From DASQGA01 sp035535315 (lineage in GTDB: Bacteria; Actinomycetota; Thermoleophilia; Gaiellales; Gaiellaceae), in NCBI GenBank assembly GCA_035535315.1, contig DATLQD010000133.1, positions 1 to 64,000 of the forward strand: a DNA stretch of 64,000 bases, written 5' to 3'. A program made the translations under genes and the position numbers. A model generated the notes under the pieces. That model did no database searches. It saw only the letters and a list, made by a program, of their open reading frames with translations, and had not been told where the DNA came from. The stretch's first letter is position 1. Each line of letters starts with the position of its first letter. Positions 1 to 8,242 of the stretch are shown piece by piece.

Positions 1-2
1 TC

Positions 3-260
3 TCGGTACCGGAGTTCCACGGGCCGCTTCCGCCCGGCGAGGTGATCGCGCTGGGCGCGAATCCGCGCCTCATGGCACGGATGACCGGCGCCGATGCCGA
101 GGCGATCCGCGCCACGGCGCGAACGGCGGCCAACCCGGCCGACCTTCCGCCGGCGAGCGAGCTGATCGTCCAGATCGCAGATCTCTTCGGCATTCCGGCC
201 GCCGAGGGCGGCTACGAGCAAGCGGTCGCTCGCGACGACGCGATCTTCATCGAGCGTTAG
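3..260 (+). CDS. C-terminal fragment of an unrecognised protein
   Basis: An open frame enters from the left edge and ends at a TAG (258-260), giving 85 visible residues. The fragment begins SVPEFHGPLPPGEV and carries a stretch rich in Ala and Arg, then SELIVQIADLFGIPA. I recognise no motif and assign no function. The real start is outside the window; the internal GTG at 42 is unlikely to be the start because the frame is open and similar in composition before it. It converges on the gamma-glutamyltransferase gene, the two stops overlapping by a few bases. Confidence 0.6.
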   Translation, partial: SVPEFHGPLPPGEVIALGANPRLMARMTGADAEAIRATARTAANPADLPPASELIVQIADLFGIPAAEGGYEQAVARDDAIFIER

Positions 261-1684
261 AACCCGGCGGCGTAGCCGTCCTTCCGCGGATCGGAGCCGC
301 CCAGCAGCGCGTCACCCTGGACGACGATCGCCTGAGCGCCGCCAAAGTCCGGCTCCCGGCTCTTCACGACCCTGAAGCCGCGGCCCTCGAGCTCTCCGGC
401 GCGCTCCCAGAGGCCCTCCTCCAGATGTACCGCATCGTCGCGAACCCGGAAGCGGGGGCGTTCGATCGCGGCCTGGGGATCGAGGCCCTCGTCGATGAGC
501 CCCGAAACGAGCTGGACGTGGCCCTGCGCCTGCATGAACGCGCCCATGACGCCGAAGGGCCCGAGGAGGCCCCCATCCCGGAGGAGCAGGCCCGGGATGA
601 TCGTGTGGAAAGGTCGGCGCCCGGGCTCGACGCGACCGGACACGTCGAAGCCGGCGCCGCGGTTCTGGAGGACGATCCCCGTACCGGGCGCTACCACTTG
701 CGAGCCGAAGTGGTCGTAAAGGCTCTGGATGAAGGAGACGGCCATGCCGTCCTCGTCCACGACGCAGAGGTAGACCGTGCTGCCGAGCGGCTCGGCGACA
801 GTGGTGACCGACTCCCCACGGCGGCGCTCGAGGAACGCACCCTCGAGGAGGGGAGACACGTCGGCACCGTCTCGGACGTGCGCCAGAGCGTCGGCGAGAG
901 CCAAGCGCACGCACTCGATTTGATCTGCGAGGGTCGCCTCGCCGAGGTCGAGCAGCCCGAGCCCCTCGAGGGCTGCGACGCCCTGCGTCGGCGGCGGGAG
1001 CTCGAGCACGGTGACGTCCCGGTAGCGGATTCGCAGGGGCTCGACCCAGCGAGCTTCGTAGCCGGCGAGATCCTCCTCCTCGAGCCAGCTCGCGTCCGCG
1101 ATCGCCCTAGCCAACTTGCCCTCGTAGATCGCGGGCGATCCTTCCTCGGCGATCAGGCGCAGTGTCCGAGCGAGCTCGGGGAGGCGGAAGCGACCGCCGG
1201 GCGCGGGCGGTTCTGGGAACTCTGGAGGGCTCCCGGCCTTCTCCCAGGCGCGAGCTGTCACCATTCCCGTCGCGACGCCGCGGTCCGCTGCGTCGACTGC
1301 ATCCGAGAGACAGGCGTCGAGCCGAAGACGGCCGAACCGCTCCGCGAGCGCGGCCCAGCCCGCGACCGCGCCCGGGACCGTGACGGACCGGGGGCCATGC
1401 TCGACCGGCTCCAGGGAGTCGGCGGTGGCCGGAGCCGGCCCGGCGGCGTCGAGGCCGATCGCCTTGCCGTCCCGCCAGACGATTGCGAAGGTATCCCCGC
1501 CGACTCCCGTCGACATCGGCTCGGCGACGCAGAGCATCCCGGCAGCCGCCAGGGCTGCGTCGACCGCGTTCCCACCGCGCTCGAGCGCTCGGAGTCCGGC
1601 CCGCGTGGCGAGCGGCTGGCTCGTGGCGACCATGGCGTTCGCGGCCACGGCAGGAGGCCGGGGCGGGGCCGGGCGCCAGGGCAT
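257..1684 (-). CDS. ggt: Gamma-glutamyltransferase family protein
   Basis: 475-residue Ntn-hydrolase of the gamma-glutamyltranspeptidase family, which cleaves or transfers gamma-glutamyl groups from glutathione-like compounds after autoproteolysis at an internal threonine. The large-subunit part shows GGNAVDAALAA (about residues 36-46) and STGVGGD (58-64). The cleavage region GSTVYLCVVD places the likely catalytic Thr at residue 303, followed by SFIQSLYDHFGS and the oxyanion region. No signal peptide is evident, unlike secreted GGTs, so it resembles the short cytosolic YwrD-like branch. It is divergent from the GST-like gene at 1703, with promoters in a 20-bp gap. Substrate is not determinable from sequence. 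Confidence 0.9.
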   Translation of the reverse strand: MPWRPAPPRPPAVAANAMVATSQPLATRAGLRALERGGNAVDAALAAAGMLCVAEPMSTGVGGDTFAIVWRDGKAIGLDAAGPAPATADSLEPVEHGPRSVTVPGAVAGWAALAERFGRLRLDACLSDAVDAADRGVATGMVTARAWEKAGSPPEFPEPPAPGGRFRLPELARTLRLIAEEGSPAIYEGKLARAIADASWLEEEDLAGYEARWVEPLRIRYRDVTVLELPPPTQGVAALEGLGLLDLGEATLADQIECVRLALADALAHVRDGADVSPLLEGAFLERRRGESVTTVAEPLGSTVYLCVVDEDGMAVSFIQSLYDHFGSQVVAPGTGIVLQNRGAGFDVSGRVEPGRRPFHTIIPGLLLRDGGLLGPFGVMGAFMQAQGHVQLVSGLIDEGLDPQAAIERPRFRVRDDAVHLEEGLWERAGELEGRGFRVVKSREPDFGGAQAIVVQGDALLGGSDPRKDGYAAGF

Positions 1685-1702
1685 ATCGCTAGCATCGCAG
1701 AG

Positions 1703-2284
1703 GTGCTGACGCTCTACGATGCCGCCCGCTGCCCGTACTGCGCGCGCGTGCGGATCCTCCTCGCCGAGAAGGCTGTGCCGTACGAGCCTGTCGAGGTCGA
1801 CCTCGACGACCGGCCGGCCTGGATCTACCGCAAGAATTCGGCGGGCCGTGTGCCGGTGCTCGAGGAGGACGAGGGCCTCGTGCTGCCAGAGTCGAGGGTG
1901 ATCATGGAGTACCTGGAGGAGCGCTTCCCGGAGCCGCCCCTCTGGCCCGCCGACGCCGCCGCGCGGGCGCTCGCACGCCTCCTCCTCGAACGGTTTGACG
2001 ACCTCTCCGATCCCTACTACGACCTGCTCAAGGACCGGCCGGGAGCATCGGAGGAGCGCCTCCGGAAGGAGCTCGCCAAGCTCGATGGGATCCTCGAGTC
2101 GCAGCCGTTCCTGACCGGAGCCGATTACGGACTCGCCGACGTCGGCTATCTGCCGTGGATCCTGCGCATCGAGACTCGACTGGGGCTCGACCTCGCTGAG
2201 TACCCGTCGCTTGCGGACTGGCGGGACCGCGTCGCCGAGCGGCCGTCGGTTCGGGCCGAGATCGAGCTTCTCGCAACCGCATGA
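1703..2284 (+). CDS. Glutathione S-transferase / SspA-like protein
   Basis: 193 residues. The N-terminal thioredoxin fold has a CPYC motif at residues 10-13 (YDAARCPYCARVRILL) and the cis-Pro plus ES motif (GRVPVLEEDEGLVLPES), followed by an all-helical C-terminal domain (ADVGYLPWILRIE). It fits the soluble GST superfamily, close to stringent starvation protein A or glutaredoxin-like GSTs; the actual thiol cofactor is unknown. The GTG start at 1703 gives the canonical beginning (LTLYDAARCPYC) and lies 7 nt after a TAGCAT -10 box at 1690-1695, suggesting a leaderless message. The stop overlaps the next start as ATGA, so it heads a three-gene operon. Confidence 0.82.
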   Translation: MLTLYDAARCPYCARVRILLAEKAVPYEPVEVDLDDRPAWIYRKNSAGRVPVLEEDEGLVLPESRVIMEYLEERFPEPPLWPADAAARALARLLLERFDDLSDPYYDLLKDRPGASEERLRKELAKLDGILESQPFLTGADYGLADVGYLPWILRIETRLGLDLAEYPSLADWRDRVAERPSVRAEIELLATA

Positions 2285-3000
2285 ATGCGCCCCTTCGGGG
2301 CTTCACGGCGCTCCTTCTCCACGCGTTCCCGCTCGACGCACGCATGTGGGACGAGACCCGGTCCGAGCTCGGAGAGGTCGCCGTCGTCGCCCCGACCCTG
2401 CCGCCCGAGGGTGGCGGGCGAACGCTGTCCGGCTGGGCGGCCGCAGTCCTCGGCCTGGTCGAAGGCGAGATCGTCCCGGTCGGGGTCTCGATGGGCGGCT
2501 ACCTCGCGTTCGAGCTCTGGCGTCAGGCGCCCGAGCGCATCTCCGGCCTTGTTCTCTCCGATACGCGCGCTGGCCCGGAGACGGACGAGGGGCGCGCCGG
2601 GAGGGAGCGGACGATCGAGCTGATCCGCGAGCACGGCGCCGTCGGCCTCTGGGGGGAGATGGAGCCGAAGCTCTTTTCGCCCGCAGCGGAGCCCGAGGTG
2701 GTGGCGCTGGCGCGCTCGATCGCACTCGATCGAAGCCAAGACGATCTCGTCACGTGCCTCGAAGCTATTCGGGATCGCCCCGACTCGCGGCCCACTCTGC
2801 CGACCATCGACGTGCCGACCCTCGTCGTCGTGGGCGAGAACGACGAGCTGACGCCCCCGCACGAGGCGGCGGCAATCGCCTCGGGGATCGCAGGTGCGAA
2901 GCTCGTCACGATTCCGGAGTCGGGCCATCTCTCGCCGCTCGAGCGGCCAGGAGCATTCCTGGCAAGCCTCCGCGCGCTGCTCGCGGAGGTCGGTGCGTGA
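2281..3000 (+). CDS. Alpha/beta-fold hydrolase
   Basis: 239 residues with the complete alpha/beta-hydrolase layout: oxyanion strand (LLLHAFPLDARMWD), nucleophile elbow GVSMGG with Ser70, acid in ENDELTPP (about residue 189) and catalytic His216 in the ESGHLSPLE segment. Length and motifs are those of small esterase/lactonase-type proteins; substrate cannot be told. It starts in an ATGA overlap with the GST-like gene and its stop overlaps the rhodanese start as GTGA, so the three are translationally coupled. Confidence 0.85.
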   Translation: MNAPLRGFTALLLHAFPLDARMWDETRSELGEVAVVAPTLPPEGGGRTLSGWAAAVLGLVEGEIVPVGVSMGGYLAFELWRQAPERISGLVLSDTRAGPETDEGRAGRERTIELIREHGAVGLWGEMEPKLFSPAAEPEVVALARSIALDRSQDDLVTCLEAIRDRPDSRPTLPTIDVPTLVVVGENDELTPPHEAAAIASGIAGAKLVTIPESGHLSPLERPGAFLASLRALLAEVGA

Positions 3001-3359
3001 CCGGCGACGAGCTGCTTCGCCGCCTGGACGAAGGCAGGGTCGCGGTCGTCGACGTTCGGACCCGGGAGGAGTACGAGGGGAACGCCGGCTACCCGTGCGA
3101 TCCCCGTCAGGGCCATATTCCTGGAGCCGTCCACCTCGACTGGGAGGAGCTCTTCGCCGGGGAAGGGCGGCCACACGACCGCGAAACCTTGCTCGCGCTC
3201 CTTCGCGACCGCGGCGTCGATCCGGAGCTCGAGCTCGTCACTTATTGCCACTCCGGCCAGCGTTCCGCGTTCGCGGCCGTGGCGCTCCGGGCCGCCGGGT
3301 TCGAGGCCGAGAACTACGAGGGCTCGTGGCACGAGTGGTCGCGGCGCGCTCTCGATTAG
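2997..3359 (+). CDS. Rhodanese-like domain protein
   Basis: 120-residue single-domain rhodanese. It shows the DVRTREEYEGNAG segment and GHIPGAVHL (the CH2A-type region), and the active-site loop YCHSGQRS with Cys84, which would carry a persulfide. Catalytic-loop length (CxxxxR) fits a sulfurtransferase rather than a Cdc25-type phosphatase. The GTG start at 2997 overlaps the hydrolase stop (GTGA). Partner and sulfur donor are unknown; grouping with a GST-like protein suggests a thiol-handling or detoxification operon, which is inference. Confidence 0.85.
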   Translation: MTGDELLRRLDEGRVAVVDVRTREEYEGNAGYPCDPRQGHIPGAVHLDWEELFAGEGRPHDRETLLALLRDRGVDPELELVTYCHSGQRSAFAAVALRAAGFEAENYEGSWHEWSRRALD

Positions 3360-3370
3360 GCTAGGCGCCC

Positions 3371-4147
3371 ATGTTGCTCGACGGAAAGGTGTGCCTGATC
3401 ACAGGCTCGGGTGGCGGCCTCGGCCGCGCCGCATCGATCCTCTTTGCGCGCGAGGGCGGGAAGATCCTTGTCACCGACATGGACGAGGAGGGCGGCCGGG
3501 AGACCGTTCGGCTTGTCGAGGAAGTGGGGGGCGAGGCTGCCTTCTTGCCTGGAGACGTCTCGGACGACGACCAAGTGCGCGCCCTCTTCGACCAGGCCGT
3601 CGAGCGCTTTGGACGACTCGACGTCAGCTACCACAACGCCGGGATCATGCACCCGGACGACACGAGCCCTGTCGACACGCCGCTCGAGGTCTGGCGAAAA
3701 ACGATCGACATCAACCTCAAAGGCGTCTTCCTCTGCTGCCGGTACGCGATCCCGAAGCTGGTCGAGTTTGGGGGCGGGTCGATCATCAACGTCGCCTCCT
3801 TCGTGGCGCTGATGGGCGCCGCGAACCCGCAGATCGCCTACTCGGCGTCGAAGGGAGGCGTCCTCTCGATGACGCGGGAGATGGCCGTCCAGTACGCGCC
3901 GCAAGGCATCAGGGCGAACGCCCTCTGCCCCGGCCCGGTTAAGACGCCGCTCCTCGAGCAGCTTCTGAAGGACGATGAGCGGCGTGAGAACCGCCTGAAC
4001 CACATTCCTCTGGGCCGCTTTGCGGAGCCCGAGGACATCGCCAAGGCCGCGCTTTTCCTAGCGAGCGACCTCTCCTCCTACATGACCGCGACGGAGTTCG
4101 TTGTCGACGGCGGTATCACCGCCGCCTATCTGACCAAAGGGCCTTAG
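3371..4147 (+). CDS. Short-chain dehydrogenase/reductase
   Basis: 258-residue classical SDR. The nucleotide-binding motif TGSGGGLG spans residues 11-18. An NAG motif is present (YHNAGIM), and the catalytic pair is Tyr157/Lys161 in YSASK, with an upstream Ser in NVASFVAL. The C-terminal VVDGG segment is typical of 3-oxoacyl reductase/glucose dehydrogenase-type tetrameric SDRs. Asp in VTDMDEEG at the end of beta-2 suggests NAD(H) preference. Substrate is unknown. A TAGGCT box at 3357-3362, embedded in the end of the rhodanese gene, sits 8 nt before the ATG, so it may have its own leaderless promoter. Confidence 0.88.
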   Translation: MLLDGKVCLITGSGGGLGRAASILFAREGGKILVTDMDEEGGRETVRLVEEVGGEAAFLPGDVSDDDQVRALFDQAVERFGRLDVSYHNAGIMHPDDTSPVDTPLEVWRKTIDINLKGVFLCCRYAIPKLVEFGGGSIINVASFVALMGAANPQIAYSASKGGVLSMTREMAVQYAPQGIRANALCPGPVKTPLLEQLLKDDERRENRLNHIPLGRFAEPEDIAKAALFLASDLSSYMTATEFVVDGGITAAYLTKGP

Positions 4148-4204
4148 ACACGATGGAGGAAGACGCTCGGGCTCGCGCAACTCGCCTCGGGCCCGAAGCC
4201 TGAT

Positions 4205-5401
4205 CTAACTCGCTCGAGGGGACCAGATCCACGCGTCGTCGAGAAGCGTGGCATCGAAGCTCTGGGACTTCCAGCGCGCGCCACCGAAAACAAGCAGGTC
4301 GGAGCCGGCTGGGACGACGGTCCTTTCGGTGACGAGCTCGCCGGTGTCGAGCGGCGGTACCTGAATCCATGTGTCGGTGGCCGCGTCGAGGATCCAGCCG
4401 CGGTAGCCGAAGTAATGGCCGAGGGACTCGGTGAGGACGCCGCTCGCGAAGTCTTCCTCGCCGTCGGGCGGGTTGGGAAGCGCTGACCACCTACCGCTTG
4501 CAGGTTCGAGGATGCCGCCGTAGGGATAGGTGCGACCCCAGTTGTTGGTGTCGCCGCCGTCGGCGCCGCCGAGCATAGGGTTGATCAGACGCCCGTCGTC
4601 GATCACCCAGGGTCCCGAGGCGAGGATCTCGGAGTCGGGCAGCCGCCGCCATGAACCGCTCTCGAGGTCGAGCGCGGCGGCGCGCGTGAGGGACGGCTTC
4701 TCGGAGCCGGGGTTGGGGACGAGCTCGTGGTCGAAGAGAAGGAGCTCCTGGCCGCTCCAGGCCATCGAGCGATCGAACGACGGCGAGAGCGGATCAGGCG
4801 GAAGCTTGCTCCAGGAGCGTGTGGCCGGGTCGAAGACGAGATCCGGCTGCTCGCGCTGCTCATCGGTGCCCGTATACGCGACGACCCTGTCGCCTGCCTC
4901 CACGATGCCTGCGAAGCGGTCGGAGTCGCCTGCCGGTAAGGGAAGCTCCTGCCAGCGGTCTTCCCGAGGGCGATATGCGAGGAAGGCGCTCTCTGCGTTC
5001 GGTCTGCCTGGGCTTCCGGGGATCCAGAGGTACGCGGTCGTCCGGATGACTACAGCTTGGGCCCACTCGAAGGGCACCGGAGCGTCGGCGATCCGGCGCC
5101 ACGTACGGGTCTGCGGATCGAAGGCGGCGCCATCCGCGAGCGGGGGCACGTCAGGGGGGACACAGGAGGCACTAGGGGGGCAGGGGGCCGCGTCGCTGCC
5201 GCCGATGAGTAGAACCTCGCTTCCGGTCCAGAGCCCGAGCGCTCCCGTGCGAGGGCTCAGCGGACTCGCCGGAACCGCCTGCCACGGGGATGAGTCAGGC
5301 GCCCCATCCGGTGCCGCGGATCCGCCGCTGCCACAGGCTGCCAGAAACAGCGACGCCGATGCGGCCGCGAGCGTGAAGAGAATTCCGAAGCGGCCTCGCA
5401 T
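4205..5401 (-). CDS. Kelch-repeat lipoprotein
   Basis: 398 residues. The N-terminus is a lipoprotein signal peptide with a lipobox LAAC (Cys23), so export and lipid anchoring on the outer face of the membrane are expected. The rest contains repeated kelch-like blades (for example LGLWTGSEVLLIGG, WAQAVVIRTTAYLW, MAWSGQELLLFD), each with a hydrophobic strand and WxxL-type tail, consistent with a beta-propeller. No enzymatic motif is seen; function unknown. It converges on the SDR gene and lies beside the large intergenic palindrome at 5458-5626. Confidence 0.78.
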   Translation of the reverse strand: MRGRFGILFTLAAASASLFLAACGSGGSAAPDGAPDSSPWQAVPASPLSPRTGALGLWTGSEVLLIGGSDAAPCPPSASCVPPDVPPLADGAAFDPQTRTWRRIADAPVPFEWAQAVVIRTTAYLWIPGSPGRPNAESAFLAYRPREDRWQELPLPAGDSDRFAGIVEAGDRVVAYTGTDEQREQPDLVFDPATRSWSKLPPDPLSPSFDRSMAWSGQELLLFDHELVPNPGSEKPSLTRAAALDLESGSWRRLPDSEILASGPWVIDDGRLINPMLGGADGGDTNNWGRTYPYGGILEPASGRWSALPNPPDGEEDFASGVLTESLGHYFGYRGWILDAATDTWIQVPPLDTGELVTERTVVPAGSDLLVFGGARWKSQSFDATLLDDAWIWSPRAS

Positions 5402-5457
5402 GCTGATTAGACAGTCGGAAGGCTTCCTTGGTTCCCGGTCGCCGCTGCACGTTTCGA

Positions 5458-5626
5458 CCTAGGAGGGATTGGTGAAACGTCGCTCGTCGCCGGGGTGCGC
5501 TGGTCGTTCCGAGGCAAGGACGCAGGGAGCGCCGATAGCAGCGCTATCGAAGCGACTGAGGACGCCGCCTCGGGGCGAGCAGCGCGGCCCGACGGCACTG
5601 CTGCGTTTCGTCAAACCCTCCTAGCC
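5458..5626. repeat. 169-bp nested imperfect palindrome
   Basis: The intergenic region between the kelch gene and the cyclodeaminase-like gene is one long imperfect inverted repeat centred near 5541. The outer arms are CCTAGGAGGG (from 5458) and CCCTCCTAG (to 5626), extended by GAAACG/CGTTTC. An intermediate pair is CCGAGGC (5509-5515) with GCCTCGG (5567-5573). The core is GATAGC-AGC-GCTATC (5534-5548). All three pairs share the same centre, so the whole could fold into a single long hairpin. Size and symmetry suggest a MITE-like or REP-like mobile palindrome or a structured RNA. No second copy is in the window. Confidence 0.7.
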
Positions 5627-5628
5627 AA

Positions 5629-6654
5629 CTAGAGCCAGACTGGCTCGTCCCATAGCCGCTGCTCGGTGCCGAGGCCGAGTTCCTCGGCCCGGCGAAAGAC
5701 GTGCGTCGCCCAGGCGACGTCCTCGATGCCCAGACCGATCGGCGAGACGACGATCAGCTCTTCGTCAGAGGTCCGGCCAGGATGAGCTCCAGCGAGGATC
5801 GCGCCGAGCGGGACGACGGCGTCCCGGTCGAGCACGCCGGCCGCCTCCGCGCGGGCGAGCGGGCGCGAAGCATGGCCGGTCTCGTGGGCGACGTCGTCCG
5901 CGACGACCAAGTGGGCGGCTTCGATCACGTCCACGGCGAGGTCGAGCGAGGAGACCGAGAGGACGAGCGTCCCCGGCCCGAGCCAGGTCGCCGGGATGAA
6001 CGGCTCAGCCGCCATCGTGGCGGGCACGAGGACGTCGGCTCCGCGCACGGCCTCCTCGGCGCTCGCAACCGCTCGGCGCGAGGGACCGTCCGAGCGGGCG
6101 GTCGCCAGCTCATCCGCCTTGCCGGCTGCCGGGTCGTAGATCCGGATCTCCTCGAGGGCCGGGAGCGTCCGCTCGAGCGCCATCAGCTGCGTCCGGGCCT
6201 GGACGCCGGCGCCGAGTAGCCCGAGGACGCGGGCTCCGTCGCGCGCCAGCGCCCGCGCTGCGACTCCGGAGACGGCTCCGGTGCGCATCGCCGAGACGAC
6301 CGTTCCGTCCATGAAAGCGACGGGCAGCCCGGTCTCCGGGTCGGAGAGGAGGATGACCCCGATGCCGCGCGGTAGCCCGCGCGCGGGGTTCTGCGGCACG
6401 CTCGGAATCCACTTGAGGCCCGCCATGCGGGTGTTGCCGCCGACGTACGCAGGCATCGCCATGATCCGGCCGAGCTTCTCGTCGCTATCGAGATCGTCGC
6501 CCCAGTGAATGACCGCCTTCTTGGGAGAGACGGTCTCTCCGCGATGGTGCAGGACGAGCGTCGCCCCGATCACCTCGAGGCAGGCGTCCATGTCGAGACC
6601 TCCCGCCTCGACGACGTCTTCTTGGGACAGGCAGCGGTAGGAGACCGGAGTCAA
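5629..6654 (-). CDS. Ornithine cyclodeaminase / mu-crystallin family protein
   Basis: 341 residues. The family pattern is clear: the MPAYVGG and GLKWIPSVPQNPARGLP substrate-side segments, GTVVSAMRTGAVSGVAA, and a Rossmann motif LGLLGAGVQARTQL (about residues 133-146). Members are NAD(P)-dependent ornithine cyclodeaminases, ketimine reductases or alanine dehydrogenases, which sequence cannot separate here. The TTG start at 6654 overlaps the upstream amidotransferase stop as TTGA and gives the expected N-terminus (TPVSYRCLSQEDVV). It is last in the leftward pabB-pabC-amidotransferase cluster. Confidence 0.82.
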   Translation of the reverse strand: MTPVSYRCLSQEDVVEAGGLDMDACLEVIGATLVLHHRGETVSPKKAVIHWGDDLDSDEKLGRIMAMPAYVGGNTRMAGLKWIPSVPQNPARGLPRGIGVILLSDPETGLPVAFMDGTVVSAMRTGAVSGVAARALARDGARVLGLLGAGVQARTQLMALERTLPALEEIRIYDPAAGKADELATARSDGPSRRAVASAEEAVRGADVLVPATMAAEPFIPATWLGPGTLVLSVSSLDLAVDVIEAAHLVVADDVAHETGHASRPLARAEAAGVLDRDAVVPLGAILAGAHPGRTSDEELIVVSPIGLGIEDVAWATHVFRRAEELGLGTEQRLWDEPVWL

Positions 6655-7379
6655 GCGCCGGCAGGAGCGGCGGCGCGCTCCTCGACGTACGTCACGAAGG
6701 CGCTGGACAGCCGGCGGCCGAGCACCTTCCACTCGTCGATCCGCTCTGCAAGCTCTCTCCGTGTCCTGTCGGGGTCGAGTCCGAGCTCGACCGCGCCGGG
6801 ATCCGACCCGGAGTGGCTGATCCACGTCTCGACGATCGGTCGAGTCACCTCGCAATGGAACTGCGCGCCCCAGACCGACTCACCGACGCGATAGCCCTGG
6901 AGGCAGCTGGAGTTGCGCGCCAGCTCGACGGCACCGGGTGGGAGCGTCGACTGGTAGCTGTGCCACTGGAAGGCGGTGAAGCGCTCGGGCAGCGGGCCGA
7001 AGACGGGGTCCCGGGCAGCGTCGGGTGCGAGCTCGACCTCGAACCAGCCGATCTCGGGCACCGTGACCCGGCTCACCATGCCGCCCGCCACCTCGGCGAC
7101 CAGCTGGCTGCCGAGGCAGACGCCGAACGTCGGCACACCCGCCTCGAGGAGCTCTCCGATCGCCTCCTTCTCGGGCCGGAGCCAGGGGTGCGTCTCCTCC
7201 TCGTGCGCGTTCATCGAGCCGCCGAAGATCATGGCCGCGTCGTACTCGGCGACCGGGTGCGAGGGCGGCTGCTCGCCCGCGTAGTTCGCCTGGTGGAGCT
7301 CGTGGCCCGCGTCCCGCACGGTCTCGCCGAAGACGCCCGCCTTGGAGTCAGGCCCGTGGACGATGGAGAGAACCCGCAT
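6651..7379 (-). CDS. Class I glutamine amidotransferase (GMP synthase-like)
   Basis: 242-residue free-standing class I amidotransferase. The catalytic nucleophile is Cys88 in FGVCLGSQL, and the triad His lies in GAQFHCEVT. The FGGSMNAHEE and IGWFEVEL segments resemble the GuaA-like/YfeJ group rather than PabA/TrpG. It is the second-to-last gene in the pab cluster, separated from pabC by about 5 bp, so it could supply ammonia to the PabB-type enzyme, but the subfamily match argues against simply naming it pabA. The true ammonia acceptor is uncertain. Confidence 0.8.
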   Translation of the reverse strand: MRVLSIVHGPDSKAGVFGETVRDAGHELHQANYAGEQPPSHPVAEYDAAMIFGGSMNAHEEETHPWLRPEKEAIGELLEAGVPTFGVCLGSQLVAEVAGGMVSRVTVPEIGWFEVELAPDAARDPVFGPLPERFTAFQWHSYQSTLPPGAVELARNSSCLQGYRVGESVWGAQFHCEVTRPIVETWISHSGSDPGAVELGLDPDRTRRELAERIDEWKVLGRRLSSAFVTYVEERAAAPAGA

Positions 7380-7384
7380 CGCGT

Positions 7385-8242
7385 CTAGCCTAACGATGCC
7401 TCGCGACGCAGTGCCTCCTGGAGTTCCTTGGCGGCCGGGCCTGGAATGCCTGACCCGAGGGACGAGCCGTCCAGCTCGACGACAGGCATGACCTCCCGGA
7501 TCGACGAGGAGGTGAACGCCTCCTCGGAGCCCGCCAGGAGCTCGAGGGGAAAGGCACCTTCCCGGACCTCGTAGCCGAGCTTGCCCGCTCCCGCGATCAG
7601 CGTCGCCCGTGTCACGCCCGCGAGGATGCCGAGCTCGAGGGCGGGGGTATAGAGGGCGCGCTCCCGCCGCCACCAGACGTTGGTCACAGGACCTTCGAGG
7701 ACGACGTCGCCGCTCGCCAGGAAGACCGCGTCGTCGGCTCCCCTGCGGCGTGCCTCGGCCTCTGCGGCCATATTGACGGCGTAGCTCGTCGACTTCACTC
7801 CGCCGAGGAGCCACGGGGCGACGGCACGCAGGTCGGCCTCGAGCCCGAGAGGCAGCGAGATCATCCTGATGCCCTCCCGCCGGCGCTGCTCGAGGTCCTC
7901 TGGAAGCGAGCTCACGAGCGCGAGCGCCGTAGGCTCACCGACGCCCTCCCGCCCGGCCGTCCAGTAGAGCCGCAGGGCGCAATCGGGGACGTCGGCCGTT
8001 TCCAGGGCGGTGACGGCAAGCGAGTGGCACTCGTCGCGGTCGACCTCGGGCAGTCCGATGCGAGCCGCCGAGCCGGCCAGGCGGTCGAGATGCTCGTCCA
8101 GCTTGAAAGGGCGGCCGTTGTAGACCCGCGTTGTCTCGAAGGCCGCGCGGCCCCGGATCAAGCCCTCGTCGTCGGCATGGAGGACGGGCTCCTCCGGATC
8201 GACAACGCCGCGGCCTCGGACCGCGAGTGCGAGAAGCGTCAT
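7385..8242 (-). CDS. pabC: Aminotransferase class IV, aminodeoxychorismate lyase-like
   Basis: 285 residues of the fold-IV PLP family. The GLIRGRAAFETTRVYNG segment is the N-terminal substrate region. The PLP lysine lies in GVKSTSYAVN, and the VVLEGPVTNVWW and SSSIREVMPV segments form the cofactor phosphate and C-terminal pockets. The family includes aminodeoxychorismate lyase, BCAT and D-amino acid transaminases. Direct ATGA overlap with a PabB-like gene favours the lyase that releases 4-aminobenzoate for folate. The start at 8242 is fixed by that overlap. Confidence 0.8.
   Translation of the reverse strand: MTLLALAVRGRGVVDPEEPVLHADDEGLIRGRAAFETTRVYNGRPFKLDEHLDRLAGSAARIGLPEVDRDECHSLAVTALETADVPDCALRLYWTAGREGVGEPTALALVSSLPEDLEQRRREGIRMISLPLGLEADLRAVAPWLLGGVKSTSYAVNMAAEAEARRRGADDAVFLASGDVVLEGPVTNVWWRRERALYTPALELGILAGVTRATLIAGAGKLGYEVREGAFPLELLAGSEEAFTSSSIREVMPVVELDGSSLGSGIPGPAAKELQEALRREASLG

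Noticed and set aside
5407..5598. A 63-codon minus-strand ORF within the palindrome
   Set aside because: Sequence is low in information and lies inside the inverted repeat; no start signals of the kind seen for neighbours.
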